A stretch of 64,000 bases of DNA from NCBI RefSeq assembly GCF_007748115.1, contig NZ_CP036289.1, positions 2,790,001 through 2,854,000 on the forward strand. Reading direction: 5' to 3'. The position numbers and the translations under genes are program-made. This stretch comes from Bremerella volcania (GTDB taxonomy: Bacteria; Planctomycetota; Planctomycetia; Pirellulales; Pirellulaceae). Under the pieces are notes generated by a model. It did not search any database. It worked only from the letters and a program-made list of their open reading frames with translations, and had not been told where the DNA came from. Below, one piece after another: positions 28,593 through 38,241 of this stretch. The first letter of the stretch is position 1; every line of letters begins with the position of its first letter.

Positions 28593-30205
28593 GACCAACG
28601 GCAGTCGCATTCTTGGCTTTCGTTTGGGCGCTGACGCTGCTGGGGTGCCGCGCGTCTTCACCAAGCCCGCCTGCCTACTCGGAGCACGTTGCCGCCAAGG
28701 GGAAGCATCCTCATCCCGCGGCGTTGCCGGCCGCCGCGGGCACTCCTCAGGCAAGCAGCGATTTGCAAATGGTCTCGTTTGAGGAAGAGACCAAACCGAT
28801 CTCAAACGACAAGCCGGCCCCGAACGAACTGCCTGGGCTGAAGTCCACTCCGCTGGAAGAGATTCAGCCAGCACCGCTCGACGTACAAGACGTCCTCACG
28901 GCGGTCCAGGCATCGTACCCGTTATTGACCAGCGCGTACCTCGGACGCGACGTCGCCGCGGGCGAAAACATTTCTGCCTGGGGGGACTTCGACTTGAAGC
29001 TCAAGGGCTCGTCGATCTCGCGCCCGGAAGGCTTCTACCAGACGTATCGCAACGCGGTGTCGATGGAAAAACCTCTGTTCAACGGCGGCTATCTGTACGG
29101 TGGCTACCGCCTCGGCGAAGGCAACTTTGCTCCTTGGTACGGGGAGCGTGAAACCAACGGGGGAGGCGAATTCGCGGCCGGCGTCGGCGTTCCCTTGCTG
29201 AAGGATCGTGCCATCGACAAGCGGCGGGCCGAATTGTTCAAAGCCCAACTCGAACGCCAACGGGTCGAGCCGGAAATCCGTGCTCAGTTGATCGAATTCT
29301 CACGCGTGGCAACGATCTATTACTGGGATTGGGTCGCCGCCGGTCAGGCTCGCGATGCTCAGCAAGGACTCCTCTCGCTCGCGCAGGAGCGCGTGCAAAA
29401 CATCCAGCGGCGGATCGAATTGGGAGATCTCAAGTCGATAACGCGCATCAACAACGAGCAGCTCATTGCCTCGCGCGAAACGAAACTGATCGAGGCGGAA
29501 CGGAAGCTGCAAAGCGCGGCGATCAAGTTATCGCTTTTCTTCCGCGATCCTTCGGGCGAGCCGCTTTTGCCACACGAGTCCCTTCTGCCGGACGGCTTTC
29601 CCGGGCAAGAGCTTCCCTCGGAAGCCGACCTGGCCGACGCGACCCAAGCCGCGATCGCCGCTTCGCCTCTTCTGGCTGAAATGGATTGGAAGATCCGCCA
29701 AACACGCATCGACCTGCAACAGGCCGAGAACTCGCTGCTGCCCAAGCTCGACGCACAATTGTACGCTTCCAAGGATGTCGGCGAGCCGACCAGTTCCAAG
29801 GGGGACAAAACACCGTTCGAGTTGGAGCTGGGACTGTTTGGTGAAGTTCCTCTGCAGCGACGCGAAGCGTATGGCAAGGTTACTTCGACCCAGGCCAAGC
29901 TTCAGCAGCTGTCGGTCAAACGGCAGTTCACCGAGGACAAAACGGTTGCCGCCGTGCAAGACGCCGTGTCGGCTTTGCTCAATGCGCATCAGCGAATCCG
30001 CCGAGCCGAACAAAATGTCCGCCTGGCTGACGAAGCGTTGCAATTGGCTCGCATCCAGTTCAACGAAGGGGACATCGACCTGGTGGAACTGAACATCTAC
30101 GAACAAGCCACCACCGATGCCCGCCTGATCGACATCTCCGCCAAAGCCGACTTCTTCAAAGCCATGGCCGACTACCGTGCCGCACTGAACATGACGCCCC
30201 AGTAA
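28493..30205 (+). CDS. TolC-family outer-membrane efflux lipoprotein
   Basis: A 570-residue outer-membrane factor. The N-terminus is unusually long and basic, with a hydrophobic segment ending in a lipobox (ALTLLGC, Cys52). The Pro/Ala-rich linker is followed by two repeats of coiled helices and barrel strands: LLTSAYLGRDV, EFAAGVGVPLLKDRAIDKRR, EFSRVATIYYWDWVAAGQAR, and later RIRRAEQNVRLADEAL, LARIQFNEGDIDLVELNIYEQ. It should form the outer channel for the ABC/HlyD pair. The ATG at 28493 sits 100 bases inside the HlyD gene in another frame; the only later candidate (TTG at 28612) would remove the charged part of the signal, so the overlap is probably real. Confidence 0.8.
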   Translation: MATVKRISSHGRQQQGQSQKQGCYQAQGQTSQVRPTAVAFLAFVWALTLLGCRASSPSPPAYSEHVAAKGKHPHPAALPAAAGTPQASSDLQMVSFEEETKPISNDKPAPNELPGLKSTPLEEIQPAPLDVQDVLTAVQASYPLLTSAYLGRDVAAGENISAWGDFDLKLKGSSISRPEGFYQTYRNAVSMEKPLFNGGYLYGGYRLGEGNFAPWYGERETNGGGEFAAGVGVPLLKDRAIDKRRAELFKAQLERQRVEPEIRAQLIEFSRVATIYYWDWVAAGQARDAQQGLLSLAQERVQNIQRRIELGDLKSITRINNEQLIASRETKLIEAERKLQSAAIKLSLFFRDPSGEPLLPHESLLPDGFPGQELPSEADLADATQAAIAASPLLAEMDWKIRQTRIDLQQAENSLLPKLDAQLYASKDVGEPTSSKGDKTPFELELGLFGEVPLQRREAYGKVTSTQAKLQQLSVKRQFTEDKTVAAVQDAVSALLNAHQRIRRAEQNVRLADEALQLARIQFNEGDIDLVELNIYEQATTDARLIDISAKADFFKAMADYRAALNMTPQ

Positions 30206-30260
30206 TCCAGTCCCCGCGCCCCTTAGGGCTGACGTGATCATGGAACCATTTTGGGTGCCC

Positions 30261-30338
30261 CTGCTGGCTCGTCCAGCAGTGAGGAGTTGGTACCTGGTTT
30301 GCCCCTCGCCCTGGCCCTTTCTGGGCAGGCGCGAGGGG
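30261..30338. terminator. Hairpins downstream of the exporter operon
   Basis: CTGCTGG (30261-30267) pairs with CCAGCAG (30273-30279), and CCCCTCGC (30302-30309) pairs with GCGAGGGG (30331-30338). These two GC-rich hairpins lie just after the TolC-like gene. Neither has a clear U-tract, so factor-independent termination is uncertain; they could also be a repeat-type element. Confidence 0.35.
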
Positions 30339-30442
30339 ACCAAATTGGTTTCCTGTTTGGCGGTGGTTGCTTAATCGTGGATAATGGTTTCGTGTCTCAT
30401 CCAATTCCCCCCTCATGTTACCGAGACAAAAAGGATCGATCG

Positions 30443-31228
30443 ATGAATGAGTTCGCGGTGAGCGAAGAAGAGGTGACGTGGTTTCAGGCCGATGGCTACC
30501 TGATTGTCCGTCGTTTGTTCGACCAGGCAGAAATGGATGGTCTGTTGGCGTATGCCCGGGCTGATCAAGATCTGCTGGGTCAGTCGCATGTGAAGGTCGA
30601 TGCTTCCGGCGCCGAAACGCGTCTGACGGTTCGCAACGATCTGGACGAGTCTTCGCTCTATACGGCGATCGTCCGAAGCCAGCGTGTGGCGGCGACGATG
30701 CAGAAGCTTTTGGGTGACGAGGTCTATCACTACCATCACAAGATGATGCTGAAACAGCCCAAGACAGGCGGGGCCTGGGAGTGGCATCAAGATTACGGCT
30801 ACTGGTACGAAAACGGATGCTTGTACCCTGACATGGGAAGCTGCATGATCGCCGTCGATCAGGCAACCAAGGCCAACGGCTGCCTGCAGGTACTTCGCGG
30901 AACGCATCATATGGGCCGGGTCAATCATGTGAAGATCGGCGATCAGACCGGCGCTGATCCACAGCGGGTCGAGGCGGCGATTGCGCGGCACGAACTGGTT
31001 TACTGCGAGATGAGCCCCGGCGATGCCGTCTTCTTTCATAGCAATCTGCTGCATCGATCGGACCAGAATGTTTCCGAGAATCCGCGATGGTCGCTGATCT
31101 GCTGCTATAATACGCGGCACAACGATCCGATCGTCACCGGCGGTCGCCACCCCAACTACACTCCTCTGGAAATTTGGCCCGACCAGCGGGTCTCGAAAGC
31201 GATCCAGGCCGTCTCGGCTACCCCCTAG
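30443..31228 (+). CDS. Phytanoyl-CoA dioxygenase (PhyH) family protein
   Basis: A 261-residue 2-oxoglutarate/Fe(II)-dependent oxygenase of the PhyH family. The N-terminal helix [20 protein letters not shown] is typical. The iron-binding facial triad is visible as HQD in [12 protein letters not shown] and the distal His in [33 protein letters not shown] is the usual segment between them, and the Arg in [11 protein letters not shown] probably holds 2-oxoglutarate. The ATG at 30443 has AAGGA at 7 bases. The next gene, an oxidoreductase, starts 25 bases after the stop, so the two may act on the same small molecule; the substrate is unknown. Confidence 0.9.
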   Translation: MNEFAVSEEEVTWFQADGYLIVRRLFDQAEMDGLLAYARADQDLLGQSHVKVDASGAETRLTVRNDLDESSLYTAIVRSQRVAATMQKLLGDEVYHYHHKMMLKQPKTGGAWEWHQDYGYWYENGCLYPDMGSCMIAVDQATKANGCLQVLRGTHHMGRVNHVKIGDQTGADPQRVEAAIARHELVYCEMSPGDAVFFHSNLLHRSDQNVSENPRWSLICCYNTRHNDPIVTGGRHPNYTPLEIWPDQRVSKAIQAVSATP

Positions 31229-31253
31229 CATCGCATCGATTGAAGGCACTTCC

Positions 31254-32450
31254 ATGACACGCATTGCTCTTCTGGGAACCGGCCTGATCGGCCGTTTCTA
31301 CGCACAGTCGCTGCACGGTCGGCGCTCGCGAGACCGGATTCATGTCGTTTATTCGCGCAGCCGCGAGCGCGCGGACGCGTTTGCCGACGAGTTCGGTATC
31401 CCTCACGCGACGGACAATTGGCACGCAGCAATTCAGCGCGAGGACGTCGACGCCGTCGTCATTGGCTTGCCTAATCACCTGCACCTGGAGGTGGTGCTGG
31501 CCGCGGCGGCCGCCGGCAAGGCCGTGCTGTGTACCAAGCCGCTGGGGATGAACGCGAACGAAGCGCTTGAGATGCTGCACGCGGTCGAAAAGGCAGGCGT
31601 TTACCATGCCTACCTCGAAGATCTCGTCTACACGCCGAAGACGCTCAAGGCACTGCAGTCGGTACGCGCCGGCGCGATCGGCGACGTGCTGTGGGTTCGC
31701 TCGCGCGAAGCACACCCAGGCCCACATAGCGATTGGTTTTGGAATAAGCAGCTTTCCGGCGGCGGAGCGATCATCGACCTGGGGTGCCACTGCATCGAGA
31801 TCGCCCGTAACTTCATCGGCAAGGAAGTTCGTCCGGTCGAAGTGATGTGCTGGGCCGATACGCAGTTTCATCCGGTCGACGTCGAAGATCATGCGATCGG
31901 ACTGGTCCGCTACGAAAACGGCGCGATAGGGCAGTTCGAGACGAGCTGGATCTTTCGTGGCGGAATGGATCTGCGCGACGAGGTCGGCGGCACCGAGGGA
32001 ACCATCTGGCTCAATCACTGGCTGCGAACCGGCATGGAGATGTTCTCGTCGTCGACCCAGGCCGGCTACATCGCCGAAAAAGCCGAGACCGACACCGGCT
32101 GGCTCTTCCCCGTCGGCAACGAAGGGGCCGCGCTGGGGTACGACGACATGTTTGCCGACGTCCTCACGCAGATGGAACACGGCGGAACCCCTCGGGAAGA
32201 TTTTTATGATGGGTACGTCGTGAACGCGATCATCGATGCCGCTTACCAAAGCGTGAAATCTCGGCAGTGGTCAACGGTCGAACTGCCCCTGTGGCGAGGT
32301 CATACGGGCGAGCAGAAGGCCGAGAAGTCACGCTCGTTCGACGACGAGCACGATTTGATCAAACGAGAAATGATGCCTGATGGCGCGACGAAACTTATTT
32401 TGCGAAATAAGCAAAGCGGCGAGTTGAGTCAGCGGATTGTGGCGAAGTAG
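31254..32450 (+). CDS. Gfo/Idh/MocA family oxidoreductase
   Basis: A 398-residue NAD(P)-dependent sugar/inositol-type oxidoreductase. The N-terminal Rossmann fold begins [17 protein letters not shown] (GxGxxG-type). [15 protein letters not shown] and [16 protein letters not shown] follow; the Lys in CTKPLG is the usual EKP-type position, here with Thr in place of Glu. The active-site-like [19 protein letters not shown] is next. The C-terminal half is the beta-sheet substrate domain, with [20 protein letters not shown]. It follows the PhyH gene by 25 bases and should be co-transcribed. The substrate is unknown. Confidence 0.9.
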   Translation: MTRIALLGTGLIGRFYAQSLHGRRSRDRIHVVYSRSRERADAFADEFGIPHATDNWHAAIQREDVDAVVIGLPNHLHLEVVLAAAAAGKAVLCTKPLGMNANEALEMLHAVEKAGVYHAYLEDLVYTPKTLKALQSVRAGAIGDVLWVRSREAHPGPHSDWFWNKQLSGGGAIIDLGCHCIEIARNFIGKEVRPVEVMCWADTQFHPVDVEDHAIGLVRYENGAIGQFETSWIFRGGMDLRDEVGGTEGTIWLNHWLRTGMEMFSSSTQAGYIAEKAETDTGWLFPVGNEGAALGYDDMFADVLTQMEHGGTPREDFYDGYVVNAIIDAAYQSVKSRQWSTVELPLWRGHTGEQKAEKSRSFDDEHDLIKREMMPDGATKLILRNKQSGELSQRIVAK

Positions 32451-32461
32451 ATTCCGTTGAC

Positions 32462-32608
32462 CGTGTGCCACTGCCGCCCTCGGCAGTGTGAAGTGTGATA
32501 CGCCTTAATTCATCGATCAAGCGTTCATCGTTTGACGGATTCTACGTCTCCTCTTGCGGTGCTTACCGAGTTGCTAGTTCACACTGCCGAGGTCGGCAGT
32601 GGCACACG
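32462..32608. repeat. 31-bp inverted repeat pair (dispersed palindromic element)
   Basis: The 31-base arms at 32462-32492 and 32578-32608 are reverse complements with one mismatch and lie 85 bases apart. Each arm is itself palindromic: CACTGCCG and CGGCAGTG flank a 4-base centre. The pair sits in a 348-base gap between the oxidoreductase and the DUF1549/1553 cytochrome gene. It looks like a REP/BIME-type or small MITE-like element. The internal 85 bases show no ORF. Confidence 0.7.
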
Positions 32609-32798
32609 CGGAAGAGAGTTTTTCCACCTTGATTCCCAACAGGGAAATTCTTCCGTTTCCAAAAATCAATGTGGGCAAACGCTTGGCATTCGATATACTG
32701 AAGTGATCTCACCTGATATCACTTTCCTGCCCATTTGAGCCGTTGCCCACGTTCTGGTAGCGGTGCCTGCCTGTTGTCCGATGTGTAGTGAGGCTGCT

Positions 32799-35231
32799 AT
32801 GCCGACATCGACCTTCGTGCCTGGGGTGTTCGTTCAAGCGGCGATGCTGCTGCTTGTGGTATGCGTTTTGACTGCTCGCACCGTGCAAGCCGCGCCGCCC
32901 AGTTCACAGGATCTGGCCTTCTTCGAATCGAAGATCCGTCCACTGTTGGTCACGCACTGCGTCGATTGCCACGGGGCTGAGACGCAGGAAAGCTCGCTCC
33001 GCGTTGATACCATGTCCGGCATGCTGGGTGGCGGAGAATCAGGCGCCGCGGTGATTCCCAAGGACCCGAAGCACAGCCTGCTTCTGGCCGCGGTGCGGTA
33101 CGACAACCAGCATCTGAAGATGCCGCCCGACGGCAAGATGACTGACGGGCAGATCAAGCTGCTGCAGCAGTGGATCGAAATGGGAGCCCCCCACCCCGAT
33201 CAACTCGACAAGGGAGGCATCCAGCCGAGACGCGCGCCGATCGATTGGAAAGCGGCCCGCGAGTATTGGGCGTTTCGTCCCGTGACGCGGCCGGAGGTGC
33301 CGAAGTCGAACGCTGCGCATCCGATCGACGCGTTCATTCATGCGGCGCTGGATCAGCAAGGGCTCGTACCCAATGGTCCGGCCGATCGGCGGACGCTCAT
33401 CCGCCGGGCCACGTTCGATTTAACCGGCATTCCCCCGACGCCGGACGAAGTGAACGCGTTTCTGGCGGATGAGTCGCCTGAGGCGTTTGCCAAGGTGATC
33501 GATCGTTTGCTGGCATCCCCTGGTTACGGCGAGCGCTGGGGACGCCACTGGCTGGACGTCGTGCGGTACGCCGATAGTAACGGCCTGGACGAGAACCAGG
33601 CGTTCGTCGATGCCTGGCGGTATCGTAACTACGTGATCGACGCGCTGAACGAAGACAAACCATTCGACCGGTTCGTCATGGAACAGGTCGCCGGCGATCT
33701 GCTGGCGAAAGAGTCGGCCGAGCAAGACGACTACGACTCGACGATCGCGACTGGCTTTCTGACGCTGGGCCCCAAGGTGCTGGCCGAGAAAGACACCGTA
33801 AAGATGGAGATGGACATCATCGACGAGCAGATCGATACGCTTGGTCAGGCGTTTCTCGGTCTGACGATCGCGTGTGCCCGGTGCCACGATCACAAGTTCG
33901 ATCCGATCTCGACCGCCGACTACTACGCGCTGGCCGGCATCTTCAAAAGCACGCAGTCGATGCAGTCGCTCAAGACGATTGCCCAGTACAACGAGAAGGT
34001 GTTGGCGACCGCCGAGGAAATCGAGCGCAAGGCAAAGCTTGACGAGACAAAGAAGGAAAAGCTGGCCCAACTCGACAAGTTAGTCAAAGAAGCTAAGCAG
34101 ACACATCCCGACAGTCAGGAAGAAGCGTATCCGGAAGAGATTCGCACGCAGCTGACCGCGCTTCGTCAAGAGATCGCCGCGTTGACCGAGCAGGCATCCG
34201 AGTTGCCAACCGCGATGGCGGTTCAAGAAGGAACGCCTCAGAGCGTACGAATCCACGTCCGCGGGAGTCACTTGATCTTGGGGCAGCAGGTAGCACGCGG
34301 CGTGCCGGTTGTCCTTCAGCGTAGTGAGCCGCTGACGATTGGCGACGGCGAAAGTGGTCGCCTGCAACTGGCCCAGTGGTTGGTTCATGCGGACAACCCG
34401 CTGACGGCCCGCGTGGCCGTCAATCGCGTCTGGCGGTGGCACTTTGGTACGGGTCTGGTCCCTTCGACCGATAACTTCGGCAAGCTGGGCGAAGCGCCGA
34501 CGCATCCGCAACTGCTCGACTGGTTGGCCGCTCAGTTCGTGGCCGATGGTTGGTCGCTGAAGAAGCTGCACCGCCAGATCATGCTCAGTGATACCTATCA
34601 GCGAAGCAGCCGCGTGAATGCGGATAACGCGGCGATCGATCCCGAGAATCACGGCTATTGGCGGGCCAACGTGCAGCGACTGGAAGCCGAAGCCCTGCGC
34701 GATTCGCTGCTGCAGGTCAGTGGGCAACTCGATCCGACGCAGGGAACCAGCATGCTGACGGTCGACAAGTGGAAGCTGGTGTTCGATCACACGTCGAAGG
34801 ACGACACGAGCTATGACTCAAAGCGGCGTTCGATCTACTTGCCGGTGATTCGGAACAATCTTTACGACGAGTTCGCCCTGTTCGATTTCGCCACGGCCGA
34901 CACTACGCAGGGAGACCGCGCGACCTCGACGGTGGCTCCCCAGGCCCTGTTCACGCTTAACAGTCCCTTGTTTTTGGATGCCGCCGAAGCGCTTGCCGAT
35001 CGGCTGCACAAGCAGGTGCCTGGCGATGATCGCATGCGGGTCGACCTGTTGTATCAGCTGACCCTTTCACGGCGGCCGCACGATCGCGAGGTGACGCGGC
35101 TGCTTTCTACGGTCGACCAGTTGGAAGTTGCCCTGCAGGGGCAGATGGATGCTGGCCAAGCGAAGCAGCAGGCATGGGCCGCGGCGTGTCAGTGCGTGCT
35201 GGCCTCAAACGAATTTATGTACGTGCAATAG
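32799..35231 (+). CDS. DUF1549/DUF1553 protein with planctomycete cytochrome c domain (PSCyt1/PSD1-like)
   Basis: An 810-residue secreted protein. The signal peptide (AAMLLLVVCVLTARTVQA) is followed by the PSCyt1-type domain FFESKIRPLLVTHCVDCHGA, which has a heme-like CxxCH motif. Then come the DUF1549 core (HPIDAFIHAALDQQGL, RRATFDLTGIPPTPDEVNAF, GYGERWGRHWLDVVRYADSN, and a second CARCHDHKFDPI) and a coiled-coil insertion (about 410-480). The DUF1553 C-terminus follows (WLVHADNPLTARVAVNRVWR, LDWLAAQFVADGWSLKKLHR, APQALFTLNSPLFLDAAEAL). The ATG at 32799 has GTGAGG 5 bases upstream. A DUF1501 gene follows 24 bases after the stop, the standard planctomycete pairing. Confidence 0.9.
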   Translation: MPTSTFVPGVFVQAAMLLLVVCVLTARTVQAAPPSSQDLAFFESKIRPLLVTHCVDCHGAETQESSLRVDTMSGMLGGGESGAAVIPKDPKHSLLLAAVRYDNQHLKMPPDGKMTDGQIKLLQQWIEMGAPHPDQLDKGGIQPRRAPIDWKAAREYWAFRPVTRPEVPKSNAAHPIDAFIHAALDQQGLVPNGPADRRTLIRRATFDLTGIPPTPDEVNAFLADESPEAFAKVIDRLLASPGYGERWGRHWLDVVRYADSNGLDENQAFVDAWRYRNYVIDALNEDKPFDRFVMEQVAGDLLAKESAEQDDYDSTIATGFLTLGPKVLAEKDTVKMEMDIIDEQIDTLGQAFLGLTIACARCHDHKFDPISTADYYALAGIFKSTQSMQSLKTIAQYNEKVLATAEEIERKAKLDETKKEKLAQLDKLVKEAKQTHPDSQEEAYPEEIRTQLTALRQEIAALTEQASELPTAMAVQEGTPQSVRIHVRGSHLILGQQVARGVPVVLQRSEPLTIGDGESGRLQLAQWLVHADNPLTARVAVNRVWRWHFGTGLVPSTDNFGKLGEAPTHPQLLDWLAAQFVADGWSLKKLHRQIMLSDTYQRSSRVNADNAAIDPENHGYWRANVQRLEAEALRDSLLQVSGQLDPTQGTSMLTVDKWKLVFDHTSKDDTSYDSKRRSIYLPVIRNNLYDEFALFDFATADTTQGDRATSTVAPQALFTLNSPLFLDAAEALADRLHKQVPGDDRMRVDLLYQLTLSRRPHDREVTRLLSTVDQLEVALQGQMDAGQAKQQAWAAACQCVLASNEFMYVQ

Positions 35232-35255
35232 CATTGCCTGGAAATGAGAGGCACG

Positions 35256-36674
35256 ATGAACGACCAATCGACATCGACGATGACCCGCCGCTGTTTGCTG
35301 AAGAACTCGGCGGTCGGCTTCGGCTACCTGGCCTTGTCGGCGCTGTTGCAAGAAGATGCTCGGCAAGCGATGGGGGCTCCGGCAGCGGAACTGGCCCACT
35401 TCCCTGCCCGGGCCAAGCGGGTCATTTTTCTGTTCATGAAGGGGGGGCCGTCGCACGTCGATACGTTCGACTACAAGCCGCAACTGCAAAAGGATGACGG
35501 CAAGCCCCTGCCCTTCGACAAGCCGCGGGTGCAGTTCGCACCGACGGGCAATTTGCTCGCGTCGCCGTGGAAGTTTCGCCAGTATGGCGAGAGCGGCATG
35601 TACGTGAGCGAGCTTTTCCCCCACGTCGCGCAGCACGTCGATGAAATGTGCTTTCTGCATTCGGTGCACGGAACCAATCCGTCGCACGGCGGGGCGCTCT
35701 TGAAGCTGCACACCGGTAGCGACAACTTCATTCGCCCCAGCATGGGAGCGTGGGTGAACTATGGCCTGGGGAGCGAGAACGACAACCTGCCAGGGTTCGT
35801 GACCATTTGTCCCACGTTTGCCCACGGCGGCGCGAAGAATTGGGGCTCTGCATTCTTGCCGGCCGAGTATCAAGGCATCCCGCTGGGGGTGGCGTCGCAG
35901 CCATCGACGGCGGCCAGCGTCAAGTACATCGACAATCCGCGGTGGACCAGGGACGTGCAGCGAGTCCAGCTCGATCTGATGAACGCGATGAACCGCGAGC
36001 ATATGGCCCACGCGCAGAGTGAGCTGTCGCTGGAAGCCAGGATTCAGTCGTTTGAACTGGCGTATCGGATGCAGTCGAAAATGCCCGAGGCGCAAGATCT
36101 TTCGCAGGAAACGGCTGACACGCTCGAGATGTACGGGCTCAACGATCCGGTGACGCAGGACTTCGGACGGCAGTGCCTGCTGGCCCGGCGTTTCGCTGAA
36201 CGGGGCGTGCGGTTCATCCAGGTTACCCACAGCGATACGAAGGTGCAGTGGGATCAGCATGGCGATCTGAAAGCAGGCCACACGAAGAATGCCGCCGAGG
36301 TCGATCGTCCGATCGGGGCGCTTTTGGCGGACTTGAAGCGTCGGGGGCTGCTGGAAGATACGCTCGTGCTGTGGGGCGGCGAGTTCGGGCGAACGCCTAC
36401 CTGTCAGGGAAGTGGAGCCAATGGCCGCGATCACAACCCCGAAGGGTTCACCATGTGGATGGCCGGCGGCGGCGTGAAGGCCGGCTATCGCCACGGGGCG
36501 ACCGATCAGTACGGCTACTATGCCCAAGAAAACAAAATGCACGTGCATGATCTGCACGCGACTTTGCTGCACCTGTTGGGGCTCGATCACGAGCGACTGA
36601 CCTATCGTCACGCCGGTCGTGATTTTCGTTTAACGGATGTCCACGGACTTGTTCACCGTGAGATTCTGGCCTGA
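35256..36674 (+). CDS. DUF1501 protein, exported
   Basis: A DUF1501 protein of about 472 residues, partner of the cytochrome gene upstream. It has a Tat-like N-terminus (TMTRRCLLKNSAVGFGYLAL), then AKRVIFLFMKGGPSHVDTFD, the hallmark of DUF1501. GMYVSELFPHVAQHVDEMCF, GSWVNYGLGSENDNLPGFV-like segments and VLWGGEFGRTPTCQGS...GRDHNP complete the family pattern. The family is related to the alkaline phosphatase/sulfatase fold, so a hydrolase or structural role outside the cytoplasm is possible but unproven. ATGs at 35244 and 35256 are both possible; the second has GAGAGG 4 bases upstream. The gene ends 14 bases before the end of the convergent SPFH gene. Confidence 0.9.
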   Translation: MNDQSTSTMTRRCLLKNSAVGFGYLALSALLQEDARQAMGAPAAELAHFPARAKRVIFLFMKGGPSHVDTFDYKPQLQKDDGKPLPFDKPRVQFAPTGNLLASPWKFRQYGESGMYVSELFPHVAQHVDEMCFLHSVHGTNPSHGGALLKLHTGSDNFIRPSMGAWVNYGLGSENDNLPGFVTICPTFAHGGAKNWGSAFLPAEYQGIPLGVASQPSTAASVKYIDNPRWTRDVQRVQLDLMNAMNREHMAHAQSELSLEARIQSFELAYRMQSKMPEAQDLSQETADTLEMYGLNDPVTQDFGRQCLLARRFAERGVRFIQVTHSDTKVQWDQHGDLKAGHTKNAAEVDRPIGALLADLKRRGLLEDTLVLWGGEFGRTPTCQGSGANGRDHNPEGFTMWMAGGGVKAGYRHGATDQYGYYAQENKMHVHDLHATLLHLLGLDHERLTYRHAGRDFRLTDVHGLVHREILA

Positions 36675-36688
36675 TCGAGTCATGCCGG

Positions 36689-38056
36689 TTAGTTGCTTGG
36701 TGGACCCAGGACGCTGGCCGTTTGGGCCGGCAATTGCAGCATCAGGCTCGGCGATTGGCTGCCGGAATCCATCTGCAGCAGATAGCTCGGGTACTCGCCG
36801 TTCCATTTCTCGATCCGGTCACGTTCGACTTCAAACTGCTTGAGCTGTACGAACAGCGGATCGGATTGGGCCTCGCGAGTTGCCTGGGCGATTTTCATGA
36901 TCGCATCGGCTTCACCTTCAGCGATCGTACGGGCCATATTGGCCTGCCCTTCGGCCTCCAGTTCGATGCGTTCATTCTCCTTCTGCTGGGCATCGAAGAG
37001 GGCCATGTTGATCACCTTTTTCTGCTGCGCCACGAACGTTTCGTCGATCGCTTCCTGAATCTTGGGGTTCTGGTAGGTGAAGCCGCCGAACATGCCGATC
37101 GTCGTGACGGTGATGCCGCGCTCTTTGAAGAACGCGATCACGTCCTTACGTACGTCGTCGACCATTTCCTGCTTGCGCGAACGGAGTTCGTCCAGGTCGT
37201 ACTTGGCGGCCGTCTCGGCGGCCACCGACTGAATACGGGCACGCACTTCCGAGTCCATCATGTCGGCCAACGACCGGCTGCGATACATGTACAGAAAGCG
37301 AGCGGTGTCGTCTTCTTCAATGAACGCCGTGCAGTTGAAGCCAACCGAAAAGCCGACCGAGTCTTTGCTTTCGATCCAGATCGCTTCGTTGGCGGTCTTG
37401 GTACCGCTGGAAGAGTCGGCAGTCCACTCACGCGTCACGGGGGACCGATCGACCTTGATCAGGCGGACCGTGTCCATCCACTGGCCCATGTTGTACATGC
37501 GGCCGGTCTGAACCCAGCGATGGGGGACCTGAACGCGCTTGGCAGCCACCTTCCGTTCGGCCAGGTAGCTTTCCGACTCGAAGGCAACCTGCTTGTCGGT
37601 GGCGCCTTCCAGCGGAATCAGGAAGCCTGTTTCCGAGGTGTCGATCTCCTCGAATTCAGGCGTATCGAACGGACGGCATCCAGTCGACGTCGCCACAAGC
37701 ACAAACACACCGGCCAACGCCAACAGGCTTCGCTTCGAGCTTCTCGACCTGCCGGCTGCTTGAGACGGGGTGGGCGCTTCGTGGCGAGCCCATAGCAGCG
37801 GGCCAATCAGGACCACGGCGGACATCAACACCAGGCTCAACAAAGTCATGGGAAGGGACGCGTGCAGCGCGGTCAGCGTTTGCAGCGCTTGCGACCACGC
37901 AGGCGACTCCATCTGCCGCACGGCCAACTCATTGGCGGCGATCGGCCACAGGTAATGTTCGATGAGAAGGTCGACCTCTACGGCGAATCCCACCAGACAT
38001 ACCAGACCAATCAGCCGCCAGCAGAGCAACTCACTCCAAGTAAAATCACGTTTCAT
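36689..38056 (-). CDS. SPFH/band-7 domain membrane protein
   Basis: A 455-residue protein. The N-terminus has hydrophobic segments at about 10-32 and 68-90, a basic linker (SSKRS), and a third at about 109-126 (LLALAGVFVLVATSTGC) that resembles a lipobox. From about 140 it has a band-7 domain: TGFLIPLEGATDKQVAFESE, SKDSVGFSVGFNCTAFI, VRKDVIAFFKERGITVTTIG, then helices with an Ala/Glu/Gln-rich coiled coil (EAEGQANMARTIAEGEADAI). SPFH proteins form membrane-associated oligomers with regulatory or quality-control roles. It is divergent from the sigma-54 activator gene, whose leader carries a perfect inverted repeat. Control of one by the other is an inference. Confidence 0.85.
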   Translation of the reverse strand: MKRDFTWSELLCWRLIGLVCLVGFAVEVDLLIEHYLWPIAANELAVRQMESPAWSQALQTLTALHASLPMTLLSLVLMSAVVLIGPLLWARHEAPTPSQAAGRSRSSKRSLLALAGVFVLVATSTGCRPFDTPEFEEIDTSETGFLIPLEGATDKQVAFESESYLAERKVAAKRVQVPHRWVQTGRMYNMGQWMDTVRLIKVDRSPVTREWTADSSSGTKTANEAIWIESKDSVGFSVGFNCTAFIEEDDTARFLYMYRSRSLADMMDSEVRARIQSVAAETAAKYDLDELRSRKQEMVDDVRKDVIAFFKERGITVTTIGMFGGFTYQNPKIQEAIDETFVAQQKKVINMALFDAQQKENERIELEAEGQANMARTIAEGEADAIMKIAQATREAQSDPLFVQLKQFEVERDRIEKWNGEYPSYLLQMDSGSQSPSLMLQLPAQTASVLGPPSN

Positions 38057-38184
38057 CGAGGCTCTCCAAAGAGGTTAAGGGGTAGTTCCGGGTCCCCTTT
38101 CGCATTGGTCGTACCGAAAAAGTCGGAATATGTATAAGTGCAATGGTGGCAGATGGTTATGTAAAAACTCGGGTGTCCATCCAG

Positions 38185-38220
38185 GTGAGACTTTTCACTA
38201 GATGTAGTGAAAAGTCTCAC
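38185..38220. promoter_or_regulatory. Perfect 16-bp inverted repeat upstream of the sigma-54 activator
   Basis: GTGAGACTTTTCACTA (38185-38200) and its exact reverse complement TAGTGAAAAGTCTCAC (38205-38220) are separated by GATG. The repeat ends 21 bases before the ATG at 38242, in the gap between the divergent SPFH and sigma-54 activator genes. It could be an operator bound by a dimer, perhaps for autorepression, or a leader hairpin that masks the ribosome site. There is no U-tract, so it is not an ordinary terminator. Confidence 0.6.
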
Positions 38221-38241
38221 ATTCAGAAGTAGCATGAGGCG

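Noticed and set aside
31218-32249. 343-codon minus-strand ORF opposite the oxidoreductase gene
   Set aside because: It is the antisense shadow of a well-supported Gfo/Idh/MocA frame.
32462-32608. Possible CRISPR-type array
   Set aside because: There are only two copies, in inverted rather than direct orientation, with an 85-base interval and no cas genes.
35205-36611. 468-codon minus-strand ORF opposite the DUF1501 gene
   Set aside because: It mirrors the DUF1501 reading frame and has no signal, motif or ribosome site.
38057-38241. Sigma-54 (-24/-12) promoter in front of the SPFH or activator gene
   Set aside because: TGGCAG near 38147 lacks a proper -12 GC at the right spacing, and the minus-strand candidate TGCCACCATTGCA has too short a spacer. 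Neither could be supported.
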